Positions 57,805 through 64,000 of a DNA stretch of 64,000 nucleotides are shown here, piece by piece. Positions within the stretch are counted from its first letter, which is position 1; each line of letters begins with the position of its first letter. Made by a program: the position numbers and the translations under genes. The notes under the pieces were generated by a model. That model was not told the origin of the DNA. It saw only the letters and a list, made by a program, of their open reading frames with translations, and searched no databases. Origin of the DNA: an uncultured Bacteroides sp. (lineage in GTDB: Bacteria; Bacteroidota; Bacteroidia; Bacteroidales; Bacteroidaceae); NCBI GenBank assembly GCA_900555635.1, contig USLU01000012.1, positions 1 through 64,000 on the forward strand, given 5' to 3'.

Positions 57805-59730
57805 TTAGAAATTGGAAACATCGTAAGCAGCCTTCTTTCCAAGGGTGATATATACTCCTATGTAAAAGAAGTGGTCGCTAGACGCCAAAATGGCTTTATT
57901 ATCCACCTTCCCGAATTCATTCTTCCGGCATAAGATATTAGTTGCGGAAGCGTGGATAATCACCTTCTTACTCACTAAATAAGTGAGTCCTACATCCAAA
58001 CTATTATAAGGCTTCACTTCATCGTTCATCAAACCCGGTAATGCAGGGTTATGGTAAGGACGGCCGCTACTGAAACGATTGGTAGCACTGATAATGGTAT
58101 GCAAACTTGGTAAAGAGTATTTCACTACCAGGGCAGCATTATGACGGGTAGCATACTGTGGTGTGGTCACTTCGGTATATTCCTGATATTTACGCTTGGA
58201 AATATTATAGGTATAAGAAAGCTGGTACTCCAAATTCTGAAACAAAGCACGATCACGGAAGAAGAGATCGACACCTTTGCTATGCCCATATCCGTTAGAT
58301 TTCAGGAGGATAGCTTCATGTTCGGTATTTACCTCATTCAATGCCAGACGATCATAATTCTTATAATAGAATTCGGCATTATAAAAACGCCCGCCATTAC
58401 CGTACTGGATACCCAGATTATACTGTAAACAAGCTTCAGACTTCAAATCAGGCTGACGAACCAGATACTTATTCTCCGGTAATTGCGTATAACGTCCAAT
58501 GGTTCCCGAAAACATAATATCTCTCCAATGGTAATTCAATGCTAATCGCGAAGAGAAATTCACTTTCCGGTTCAGTGACGTATATTCCGTACGAAAAGAA
58601 AGCTCGGCTTTAAGTTGCTCTACGGGATAATAAGTAGCCGAGAAGAAACCTGCACTAACCGTAGGCGACAAGCTATTACTATCATCTATTTCGGAAAGCT
58701 GATAATGATTCTTATAAGAACGGATATAACTCTCCAATCCCATATCTATACGAAAAGTCGATGACAAACGTTTAAAGACTTTTGTTTTCAGATGTAACTC
58801 GTGTTGACGCTCCAACCAAGCATCACTTGGCATAACAGCACCTTTTATTTTCTGCTCGTTAAACGAATAGGCGGCACCCGCAAACCAATTCCATCCACCC
58901 GACATTCGACGACGAAAAGTAGCATTGAGATAAACATTATCCTCACCCAAGCCAAATAACCTACGTTCTTCTCCTTCGTAAGTAGAAAGGTCGGTACGGT
59001 CGTACTGGGCATAAATCTTTAAAGTTGTAGCCTCATCAGGAATATACCGAAACTGGGTGGCTCCTGAAAACATACGGTATGGCTTTGAGAACTCCTTTCG
59101 ACCGGAATAAATCTTATCATATAATGCCAAATTCTGATAGTTTAAATCCACTGACAAAGAACCTTTATCAAAAACGTGAGTGCCTCCGCCTCCTACACCT
59201 ACCACCGAAGCATTCACTCCCACTTTATTAACCCGGCTATAATCTTTTGTTTCCAAAGGAAGTACGGCAGAAAGTGCTTCTCCATATTCTTGTGAGGCAC
59301 CACCGGAAGCCAGATTCACTCCACTGAACATAAAGGTAGAATAACGGCTTCGAGCCGGTGTATTGATACCATTTGAAGTATAAGGATTCAATACATGCAT
59401 ACCATCTATATAGGTCTGCGTTTCACTGCTACTGCCACCGCGTACCAGCAGTTCTCCGGTTTCACCTTGTACCTGCGTACCGGGCAGTGTTTGCAACGCT
59501 TTATATAAGTCACCGTTTGCACCGCCCACCGTAACCAGTTCCACCGGATGCATATCGCTCCAACGACTATTAGCCGCAGGAGTCTTATGCCCTTTCACTA
59601 CTACTTCCTCCAATCCGACACTATCAATATTGAATTTAAGTTGTATCGTATCTGTTATTGCCTTTTGTGCCCTGATGGGATGCACAAAGAATAAGATACT
59701 TAAAGCTAAAAGAATAATTTTCCGTTTCAT
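57805..59730 (-). CDS. TonB-dependent receptor, short form
   Basis: Outer-membrane receptor of 641 residues. Signal peptide LFFVHPIRAQ. LEEVVVKGHKT is a TonB box-like start, followed by the plug with LQTLPGTQVQGETGELLVRG and SSSETQTYIDGMHVLNPYTS, then a 22-strand-type barrel ending in FFYIGVYITLGKK. It lacks the usual carboxypeptidase-regulatory N-terminal domain and has no SusD partner, so it is not part of a classic polysaccharide locus. ATG at 59730 chosen over 59760. Ligand unknown. Confidence 0.9.
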   Translation of the reverse strand: MKRKIILLALSILFFVHPIRAQKAITDTIQLKFNIDSVGLEEVVVKGHKTPAANSRWSDMHPVELVTVGGANGDLYKALQTLPGTQVQGETGELLVRGGSSSETQTYIDGMHVLNPYTSNGINTPARSRYSTFMFSGVNLASGGASQEYGEALSAVLPLETKDYSRVNKVGVNASVVGVGGGGTHVFDKGSLSVDLNYQNLALYDKIYSGRKEFSKPYRMFSGATQFRYIPDEATTLKIYAQYDRTDLSTYEGEERRLFGLGEDNVYLNATFRRRMSGGWNWFAGAAYSFNEQKIKGAVMPSDAWLERQHELHLKTKVFKRLSSTFRIDMGLESYIRSYKNHYQLSEIDDSNSLSPTVSAGFFSATYYPVEQLKAELSFRTEYTSLNRKVNFSSRLALNYHWRDIMFSGTIGRYTQLPENKYLVRQPDLKSEACLQYNLGIQYGNGGRFYNAEFYYKNYDRLALNEVNTEHEAILLKSNGYGHSKGVDLFFRDRALFQNLEYQLSYTYNISKRKYQEYTEVTTPQYATRHNAALVVKYSLPSLHTIISATNRFSSGRPYHNPALPGLMNDEVKPYNSLDVGLTYLVSKKVIIHASATNILCRKNEFGKVDNKAILASSDHFFYIGVYITLGKKAAYDVSNF

Positions 59731-59866
59731 ATCTCTATGTTCTTCAATTCGCTGTTGCAAACATAGAGCAAGATATCAGAGTAAAAAAATATCCGGGACA
59801 GACAGCCCGGATATGTGATTAATGGCAATCATCCTGTGACGAATGACGTATTTCTGTGACGAACGA

Positions 59867-60769
59867 CTAGCTTCCTACCTCATTCTCTATCAATGTTTTC
59901 ATCTCTTTGGCATAGGCTCTAGAAACAGGGACCTCTTCTTCACAGCCCTCCAATCGCAAGCGATATCCTTGTGAGTTTCCTTCTACTTTAACTACCTTTC
60001 GTACATTTACCAGAAAAGCGCGGTGGCAACGAATAATATAAGAATAATTGGCTATCGTTTCTTCCGCCTGTTTCATCGTAACTCGCAATAATTTTTGTAC
60101 TACTTTTCCATCTTTGACAGAATAGCAAGTCACCTTTACATAATTTCCCTCTGCTTCTGCATAAAGAAAATTATCCGCTTTTACTTCCAACACTTCTTTC
60201 GTTCCTCCTGAAAAAATTAATGCCTTTGAGCAGTCTTCTTCTTCCGAAGTATGATTCCTGTCTTCGGATACTATCTTCTTTGAAAGATAGAAATTCATCT
60301 CCGTCGCCTCTTTCAGATTACGGGCTAACAGTAAATTCCGGTTCCACATCAAAAAGATAGTAGTAGGAAAAGGAGCCAATATGGCAACCCATAACATACA
60401 AACCAACAACAAATACCAACTTGGTTCCAGACCATATAGCCAGGAAGTATATAGCCAATTACCCACTGCTATCAATACACAATTCATTAATATATTGAGT
60501 AATTGTTTACCTAAGGTCCACCTTTGTTCATTATAATAATTTGGAAAAAGGGCAGGTAATACATAAACAAAGACTCCCAATGCCATGCCAGTTACCATCC
60601 CATATCCCAACAAAATAAGGAACTTGTGCGCATTATGTATTTGTGCAATACCAAATGGTTGCAGCAAATAGATAATCAGAAAAATGATAACCGAAGGTAT
60701 CAGTACTGTCTTCCAGCGTTGGCAAAGTGCAGGATAAGGACTATGCAAAAGTTCTGTCAGTCTTTTCAT
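59867..60769 (-). CDS. LytTR regulator with N-terminal membrane domain
   Basis: A 300-residue regulator. Four hydrophobic helices fill about residues 20-145 (VLIPSVIIFLIIYLLQPFGI, LILLGYGMVTGMALGVFVYV, WYLLLVCMLWVAILAPFPTT). The C-terminus (about 195-298) is a LytTR DNA-binding domain: FLYAEAEGNYVKVTCY, YIIRCHRAFLVNVRKVVKVE and VPVSRAYAKEMKTLI. No histidine kinase is nearby, so the membrane part may sense the signal itself. A -7 box is at 60802-60809. It may control the TonB receptor gene downstream. Confidence 0.88.
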   Translation of the reverse strand: MKRLTELLHSPYPALCQRWKTVLIPSVIIFLIIYLLQPFGIAQIHNAHKFLILLGYGMVTGMALGVFVYVLPALFPNYYNEQRWTLGKQLLNILMNCVLIAVGNWLYTSWLYGLEPSWYLLLVCMLWVAILAPFPTTIFLMWNRNLLLARNLKEATEMNFYLSKKIVSEDRNHTSEEEDCSKALIFSGGTKEVLEVKADNFLYAEAEGNYVKVTCYSVKDGKVVQKLLRVTMKQAEETIANYSYIIRCHRAFLVNVRKVVKVEGNSQGYRLRLEGCEEEVPVSRAYAKEMKTLIENEVGS

Positions 60770-60801
60770 TTCCGTTATATGTATTATATAGTAGGATAAT
60801 G

Positions 60802-60809
60802 CAAAGGTA
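60802..60809 (-). promoter_or_regulatory. -7 box for the LytTR regulator
   Basis: CAAAGGTA on plus, TACCTTTG on minus, 33 bp before the ATG. Confidence 0.55.
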
Positions 60810-60917
60810 TGTAATATATTTGTAATATAGAGATTACAAAATTACGTATTTTCAACAAAGTCGCAGTGAACCGTGCATCTTTTTATGTTATAAAACATAT
60901 TTCTCGAAAACAATTCG

Positions 60918-60925
60918 TATCTTTG
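60918..60925 (+). promoter_or_regulatory. -7 box for the small basic ORF
   Basis: TATCTTTG followed by CA; transcription would start near 60930 and end at the terminator at 61168. Confidence 0.6.
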
Positions 60926-60953
60926 CAGCGTTAATAAGAGAAAACAATAGAAG

Positions 60954-61142
60954 ATGTATAACCGCTTTCCGAAACGCGGAAGGCACAAAAAGAAGATGAT
61001 TATGAAAAAGAATGAAAATGAAATTATGATGTTACAGTACCGTATCAAACGCTATCAAGCAATGGGAAACGGAACTATGTGCCAGACCTTGAATGGCAAA
61101 CTGCAAAAACTGCTTGCAAAGCAGTCCCCAATTACCATGTAA
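60954..61142 (+). CDS. Small basic protein on its own transcript
   Basis: A 62-residue Lys/Met-rich protein (or 46 residues from the ATG at 61002, MKKNENEIMMLQYRIKRYQ). Helical, with no signal peptide. It lies exactly between a good -7 box (60918-60925) and a strong terminator (61168-61207), which is the main support for it being expressed. No family recognised; the transcript could also act as an RNA. Confidence 0.55.
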   Translation: MYNRFPKRGRHKKKMIMKKNENEIMMLQYRIKRYQAMGNGTMCQTLNGKLQKLLAKQSPITM

Positions 61143-61164
61143 ACAACACCTTTAAATAAAATGA

Positions 61165-61207
61165 ATGAGGGCGGAGGGCTGAAAAGTTTCCCCGCCCTTT
61201 TCTTTTT
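61165..61207 (+). terminator. Terminator after the small basic ORF
   Basis: AGGGCGG (61168-61174) pairs with CCGCCCT (61192-61198), then TTTTCTTTTT. Strong intrinsic terminator. Confidence 0.8.
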
Positions 61208-61209
61208 AC

Positions 61210-62043
61210 TTATTCTCCAATCTTCTGGCATTGCGGACAATAATAAACCGATCCTCCCAAATACGCCTCTTTCACAATCACTCCTCCACAGCAGGGACAA
61301 GGATTTTTCCAGGTTTTGGCAGAAAGAATCGTTTTATATCCACCATAATTGCCATAAAGATCGGGCTGTGTATCACGACCACCTTCAAAGACCATCTCCA
61401 TTAAAGTATCTTTCAACGTGCGGAAAAGAGTTTCTTTTTGGATATCCGGCAATTTCAGCACTTTCTGTTTCGGATGAATACGGGCATTGAATAGAATATC
61501 CTGAGTTACTCCGTTGCCTACTCCCGGAATACGTTGCTCGGTGGCAAGCAAAGCTTTGGCACTCAGAGTACTTTTAGCTTCGGCAAAGAGCTTGTCGAAT
61601 TGCTTTTCCGTATAATCTTCACTCAGAGGGGAGATACTATCACGACTTATTTTATAATACTTATTATCTATGACATCATTTAGATAAACATTGATAAAGC
61701 CATACATAGCCACCGTAAAAACAAGAAACGATTCATCGGCGAAGGTGAGCAATAGCTGATAGTTAGCAGGGACTTTATCACCGGAGTTATAATAGCGTAC
61801 AATAACTCCGTCACCAATATTCATCGTCACATTATCGGAAAGATAAAAATCGACAAACATTCCATATCCTTTGGATGACAAGATAGTTTTGCCAACTAAT
61901 ACCTTGCCATACTCCAACGGATCACTATTGTAAAACGTAAACTTATGCGGCTTGGTAGCATTGAACACCTGTGTAATCGTCTTGCCAGCCAAAACATGAT
62001 TAATCTGCTTACTCAGCGTGATAACTTCGGGTAACTCTAACAT
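61210..62043 (-). CDS. Endonuclease VIII-like (Fpg/Nei) protein with MLELPEV start
   Basis: A 277-residue protein of the Fpg/Nei fold. It has the N-terminal ELPEV of the family, ALLATEQRIPGVGNGVTQDI (helix-two-turns-helix with Gly-Val-Gly-Asn) and a C-terminal zinc finger CPCC-CPQC (NPCPCCGGVIVKE ... YYCPQCQ). The residue after the initiator Met is Leu, where active Fpg/Nei glycosylases have the nucleophilic Pro. This is characteristic of a subfamily found in gut bacteria, so its activity should not be assumed. The gene starts 9 bp after the AraC regulator. Confidence 0.88.
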   Translation of the reverse strand: MLELPEVITLSKQINHVLAGKTITQVFNATKPHKFTFYNSDPLEYGKVLVGKTILSSKGYGMFVDFYLSDNVTMNIGDGVIVRYYNSGDKVPANYQLLLTFADESFLVFTVAMYGFINVYLNDVIDNKYYKISRDSISPLSEDYTEKQFDKLFAEAKSTLSAKALLATEQRIPGVGNGVTQDILFNARIHPKQKVLKLPDIQKETLFRTLKDTLMEMVFEGGRDTQPDLYGNYGGYKTILSAKTWKNPCPCCGGVIVKEAYLGGSVYYCPQCQKIGE

Positions 62044-62052
62044 ATTATTCCT

Positions 62053-63192
62053 TTATTTTTGATTATCAATCGGGATATAGATTTCTGTTAATAACTCATC
62101 AAGAGCTGTTTCACTCGGGGTGTTACAATAGACTTCAAAGGTCAACGGCTTCTTCTGATAGTAACCGCTTCCTGGAAACCATTCTTCATATATCGTTTTA
62201 TAAAAGTCGGGCAAATCAGCATAGTTACCCTTGTATTGAAAGACTGCATACATACCGCCGGGCACTTCTTGTATAGAAAACCTCCCCTTATGGTTAACTT
62301 CTTCAACCGGCATTATGCCGATATAAAACCTACATTGCTTTATGGGTGTAACAACCGGATTATCTAAACTGATACTTATATAATGGTTCTTAACATCCGG
62401 CTTCAGATACTTTTCTTTATAAGTTTTCAACTCTTTCCAAATACCGATATAGTCACATTTGCTATAAAAAATATCACCTACTTCCAAACAGACCGCCCTT
62501 TGTGTATTAATACGTTTAATCTCCGGTTCGGGCAGATTGTCAGACACAAATTGCTTGTCTATGGATTTGTATTTCAAACGATACTCTGACATAGAAAGAC
62601 CGAAATGCTTTTTAAAAGCTTTTGCCAGGCTGAACTTTGTCTGGTAATTAGTCTGTTCGCGTATCATCTCAATAGATTGACCAGTAGCAATCAACAGATG
62701 GGCTATATATTCCAGACGCAAGCGCTGAATATAAGTACCAACATTTTCTCCAGTAATTCTCTTGAATACCCTTCTAAAATGATAGAACGATAAATTAACC
62801 ATTTCGGCTAATTGTCCGGGAGTAAGATCGCAAAAAAGATTCTGATTGATATAAGCTCTCACTTCGTTGATAGCCTCATGATGCACACATTGCGTATTCT
62901 CTTTCTGACGCCAACGTTTGAGAGTCGGCAGACGTTTATTTAAAAGCGCCCTTAATTCCTGCGGAGTATAATTAGTGCCCGAATACCCATTATACTTATC
63001 TGTATATTTCACCCAGATATCAACCATCTCACCCATAGGAATATCCACTATATACTTTCCATCTTTCAGGCAATAGTAACAATACTCATCACTACGGGAG
63101 TGATCGGCATTCGTTCCCAGATATTCCTCAATGTCGAAACGTAGAGGCATTCCGCAGCTCTGGCAATACTGTTTATCTGCTATTTGATCCAT
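62053..63192 (-). CDS. AraC-family regulator with N-terminal zinc ribbon and GyrI-like C-terminus
   Basis: A 379-residue regulator in three parts. Residues about 1-85 are a zinc ribbon (YCQSCGMPL then CYYCLKDGKY). About 105-205 is the AraC DNA-binding domain (LTPGQLAEMVNLSFYHFRRV, FSLAKAFKKHFGLSMSEYRL). The last about 150 residues are GyrI-like, a small-molecule-binding domain (IQEVPGGMYAVFQYKGNYAD, EEWFPGSGY). The ATG at 63192 lies four bases after the -7 box, excluding the ATG at 63207. Ligand and targets unknown. Confidence 0.88.
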   Translation of the reverse strand: MDQIADKQYCQSCGMPLRFDIEEYLGTNADHSRSDEYCYYCLKDGKYIVDIPMGEMVDIWVKYTDKYNGYSGTNYTPQELRALLNKRLPTLKRWRQKENTQCVHHEAINEVRAYINQNLFCDLTPGQLAEMVNLSFYHFRRVFKRITGENVGTYIQRLRLEYIAHLLIATGQSIEMIREQTNYQTKFSLAKAFKKHFGLSMSEYRLKYKSIDKQFVSDNLPEPEIKRINTQRAVCLEVGDIFYSKCDYIGIWKELKTYKEKYLKPDVKNHYISISLDNPVVTPIKQCRFYIGIMPVEEVNHKGRFSIQEVPGGMYAVFQYKGNYADLPDFYKTIYEEWFPGSGYYQKKPLTFEVYCNTPSETALDELLTEIYIPIDNQK

Positions 63193-63196
63193 ACTA

Positions 63197-63204
63197 CAAA
63201 AATA
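63197..63204 (-). promoter_or_regulatory. -7 box four bases before the AraC/GyrI gene ATG
   Basis: CAAAAATA on plus, TATTTTTG on minus, then TAGT and ATG at 63192. Predicts a leaderless mRNA. Confidence 0.55.
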
Positions 63205-63250
63205 CAATGCCTATCTCAGATTTAGTTATCCGAAATAGGCATCTTTATAG

Positions 63251-63544
63251 AAAGACACTATTTTTTCACAGAAGACACTGCTATATTGCACCGTTCTGAA
63301 TCTGAGAAACGGAAAGATATTTTCTCCTCAAGCCCTCTTTCAGCCACCAATCAATCTTACACAACGGGAAATTGAGATATTACGCCTTATCCAAAGCGGT
63401 TTTCTTAGTAAAGAAATTGCCAACGAACTTTATATCAGCATACATACTGTAAATATCCACCGACAAAACTTTTTGCATAAATTGGGGGTACAAAACTCTA
63501 TTGAAGCTATCAATGTAGGTCTGGAGCTCGGTGTACTGAACTAA
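63251..63544 (+). pseudogene. LuxR-type HTH fragment without a start codon
   Basis: An open frame after an in-frame TAG at 63248 encodes 97 residues. The end is a clear LuxR-type DNA-binding domain (NLTQREIEILRLIQSGFLSK, then EIANELYISIHTVNIHRQNF and LHKLGV). No ATG, GTG or suitable TTG precedes it in frame, and the sensor/receiver part is missing. It reads as the tail of a degraded LuxR-family regulator. Confidence 0.7.
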
Positions 63545-63566
63545 TTATACAATCTTCTTCCACCAG

Positions 63567-63728
63567 TTAAAACGCCACAAGTAGATAGCCGAGAATAGAA
63601 GAATAGAAAGTATAGGGTAAGTAGTTTGCCAGATACCAAGCGTGCCACTCCAAACATGCCTCTTCCGTATCCAGCAGGTTATTATACTCTACCCTCTTGA
63701 TCGAACTATTTGCTGCCAGCTTCTCCAT
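63567..63728 (-). pseudogene. Possible gene fragment, minus strand
   Basis: A 53-residue frame from an ATG at 63728 (MEKLAANSSIKRVEYNNLLD ... LPYTFYSSILGYLLVAF) ending in a hydrophobic segment. It sits between the LuxR tail and a truncated PepSY gene and may be the end of a lost membrane protein. I recognise no family; it could be noncoding. Confidence 0.25.
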
Positions 63729-63760
63729 CGCGCGGAAACTATCAGCCGGAGTTATAGCCG

Positions 63761-64000
63761 ATGAATGGCGAAAAACTGGAGTTTGACAAGGCTGGAGAAT
63801 GGACAGAAGTACAATGCCGCCAAAGTGAAGTTCCGGCACAAATCATTCCGGAAGCCATCCGCAACTATGTGAAAACTAACTATCCGGATGCAAAGATCCT
63901 TCAGATTGAACGAGACAAAAAAGAATATGAAATCAAGTTATCCAATCGTTGGGAGATCAAGTTCGACTCCAAAATGAGAGTTATTGATATCGACGATTAA
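63761..64000 (+). CDS. 5'-truncated PepSY-like (DUF2874) protein
   Basis: A 79-residue frame: NGEKLEFDKAGEWTEVQCR, then VPAQIIPEAIRNYVKTNYPD and IERDKKEYEIKLSNRWEIKF, ending VIDIDD with TAA at the window end. This is the second half of the PepSY-like domain; a complete protein would have a signal peptide and about 60 more residues. An in-frame TAG (63755-63757) lies just upstream, so the 5' part is lost rather than elsewhere in frame. Whether the fragment is translated from its ATG is unknown. Confidence 0.6.
   Translation: MNGEKLEFDKAGEWTEVQCRQSEVPAQIIPEAIRNYVKTNYPDAKILQIERDKKEYEIKLSNRWEIKFDSKMRVIDIDD

Noticed and set aside
57805..59730. Polysaccharide utilisation locus
   Set aside because: The TonB receptor is short, has no SusD neighbour, glycoside hydrolase or hybrid two-component system nearby.

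Overview
The window looks like a chromosomal segment of a gut Bacteroides species (Bacteroidetes). Four things point there: many Bacteroides-type -7 promoter boxes (TAnnTTTG), lipoproteins whose lipidated Cys is followed by acidic residues, type V (FimA/Mfa1-like) fimbrial genes, and families typical of the phylum (DUF3575, DUF3868, DUF2141, the TIGR03915/TIGR03916 pair, a long KamA-like radical SAM protein). I see no integrase, transposase, phage module or CRISPR array. I do not commit to a species.

Layout. 0-11 kb: a jacalin-like lectin, a glycine-zipper lipoprotein, then clpS-clpA-aat, a compact N-degron operon, followed closely by a class A beta-lactamase. After these come an SDR oxidoreductase, a pseudouridine synthase, an epimerase-like protein, endonuclease IV and an alkyltransferase-domain protein. 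11-31 kb: accessory surface structures, two type V fimbrial loci on the minus strand. Locus 1 (19.8 to 11.2 kb) reads beta-barrel DUF3575, DUF3868/OmpA-TPR protein, Mfa1-type pilin, Mfa2-type anchor and two further lipoprotein subunits. Locus 2 (30.5 to 22.7 kb) reads anchor, pilin, a 1420-residue repeat adhesin and a pilin-like protein. Between them, on the plus strand, lie two overlapping genes for membrane-embedded AraC-type regulators.

31-54 kb: mostly housekeeping genes. They include a lytic transglycosylase, MgtC-like protein, TIGR03915/TIGR03916 DNA-repair pair, histone H1-like protein, AlbA_2 protein, Na+:alanine symporter, KamA-like protein, uracil-DNA-glycosylase-like protein, tRNA-Trp, queD-queE, pyridoxamine kinase, a five-gene DUF2141/membrane/winged-helix/nucleosidase operon, a coiled-coil protein with zapA, a candidate small RNA, ribonuclease Y and CutC. 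54-64 kb: a two-domain transglutaminase lipoprotein, a second DUF2141 protein, a TonB-dependent receptor and a membrane LytTR regulator, then a Nei-like glycosylase lacking the usual Pro2 and a zinc-ribbon AraC regulator. The window ends in gene debris: a LuxR tail, a minus-strand fragment and a 5'-truncated PepSY-like gene.

Main points beyond plain annotation. (1) In each fimbrial locus the anchor and the pilin end in the same locus-specific C-terminal tail, consistent with a cognate donor-strand code. (2) The 1420-residue adhesin is built from four degenerate repeats of about 150-170 residues. (3) A 114-bp hairpin at 51008-51121 is made of 22-bp units alternating two palindromic words. (4) Two otherwise intact genes are each broken by one in-frame TAG. 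(5) Several genes have the -7 box 4-7 bp before the ATG, predicting leaderless mRNAs. These are readings of the sequence by eye; no database search was possible.
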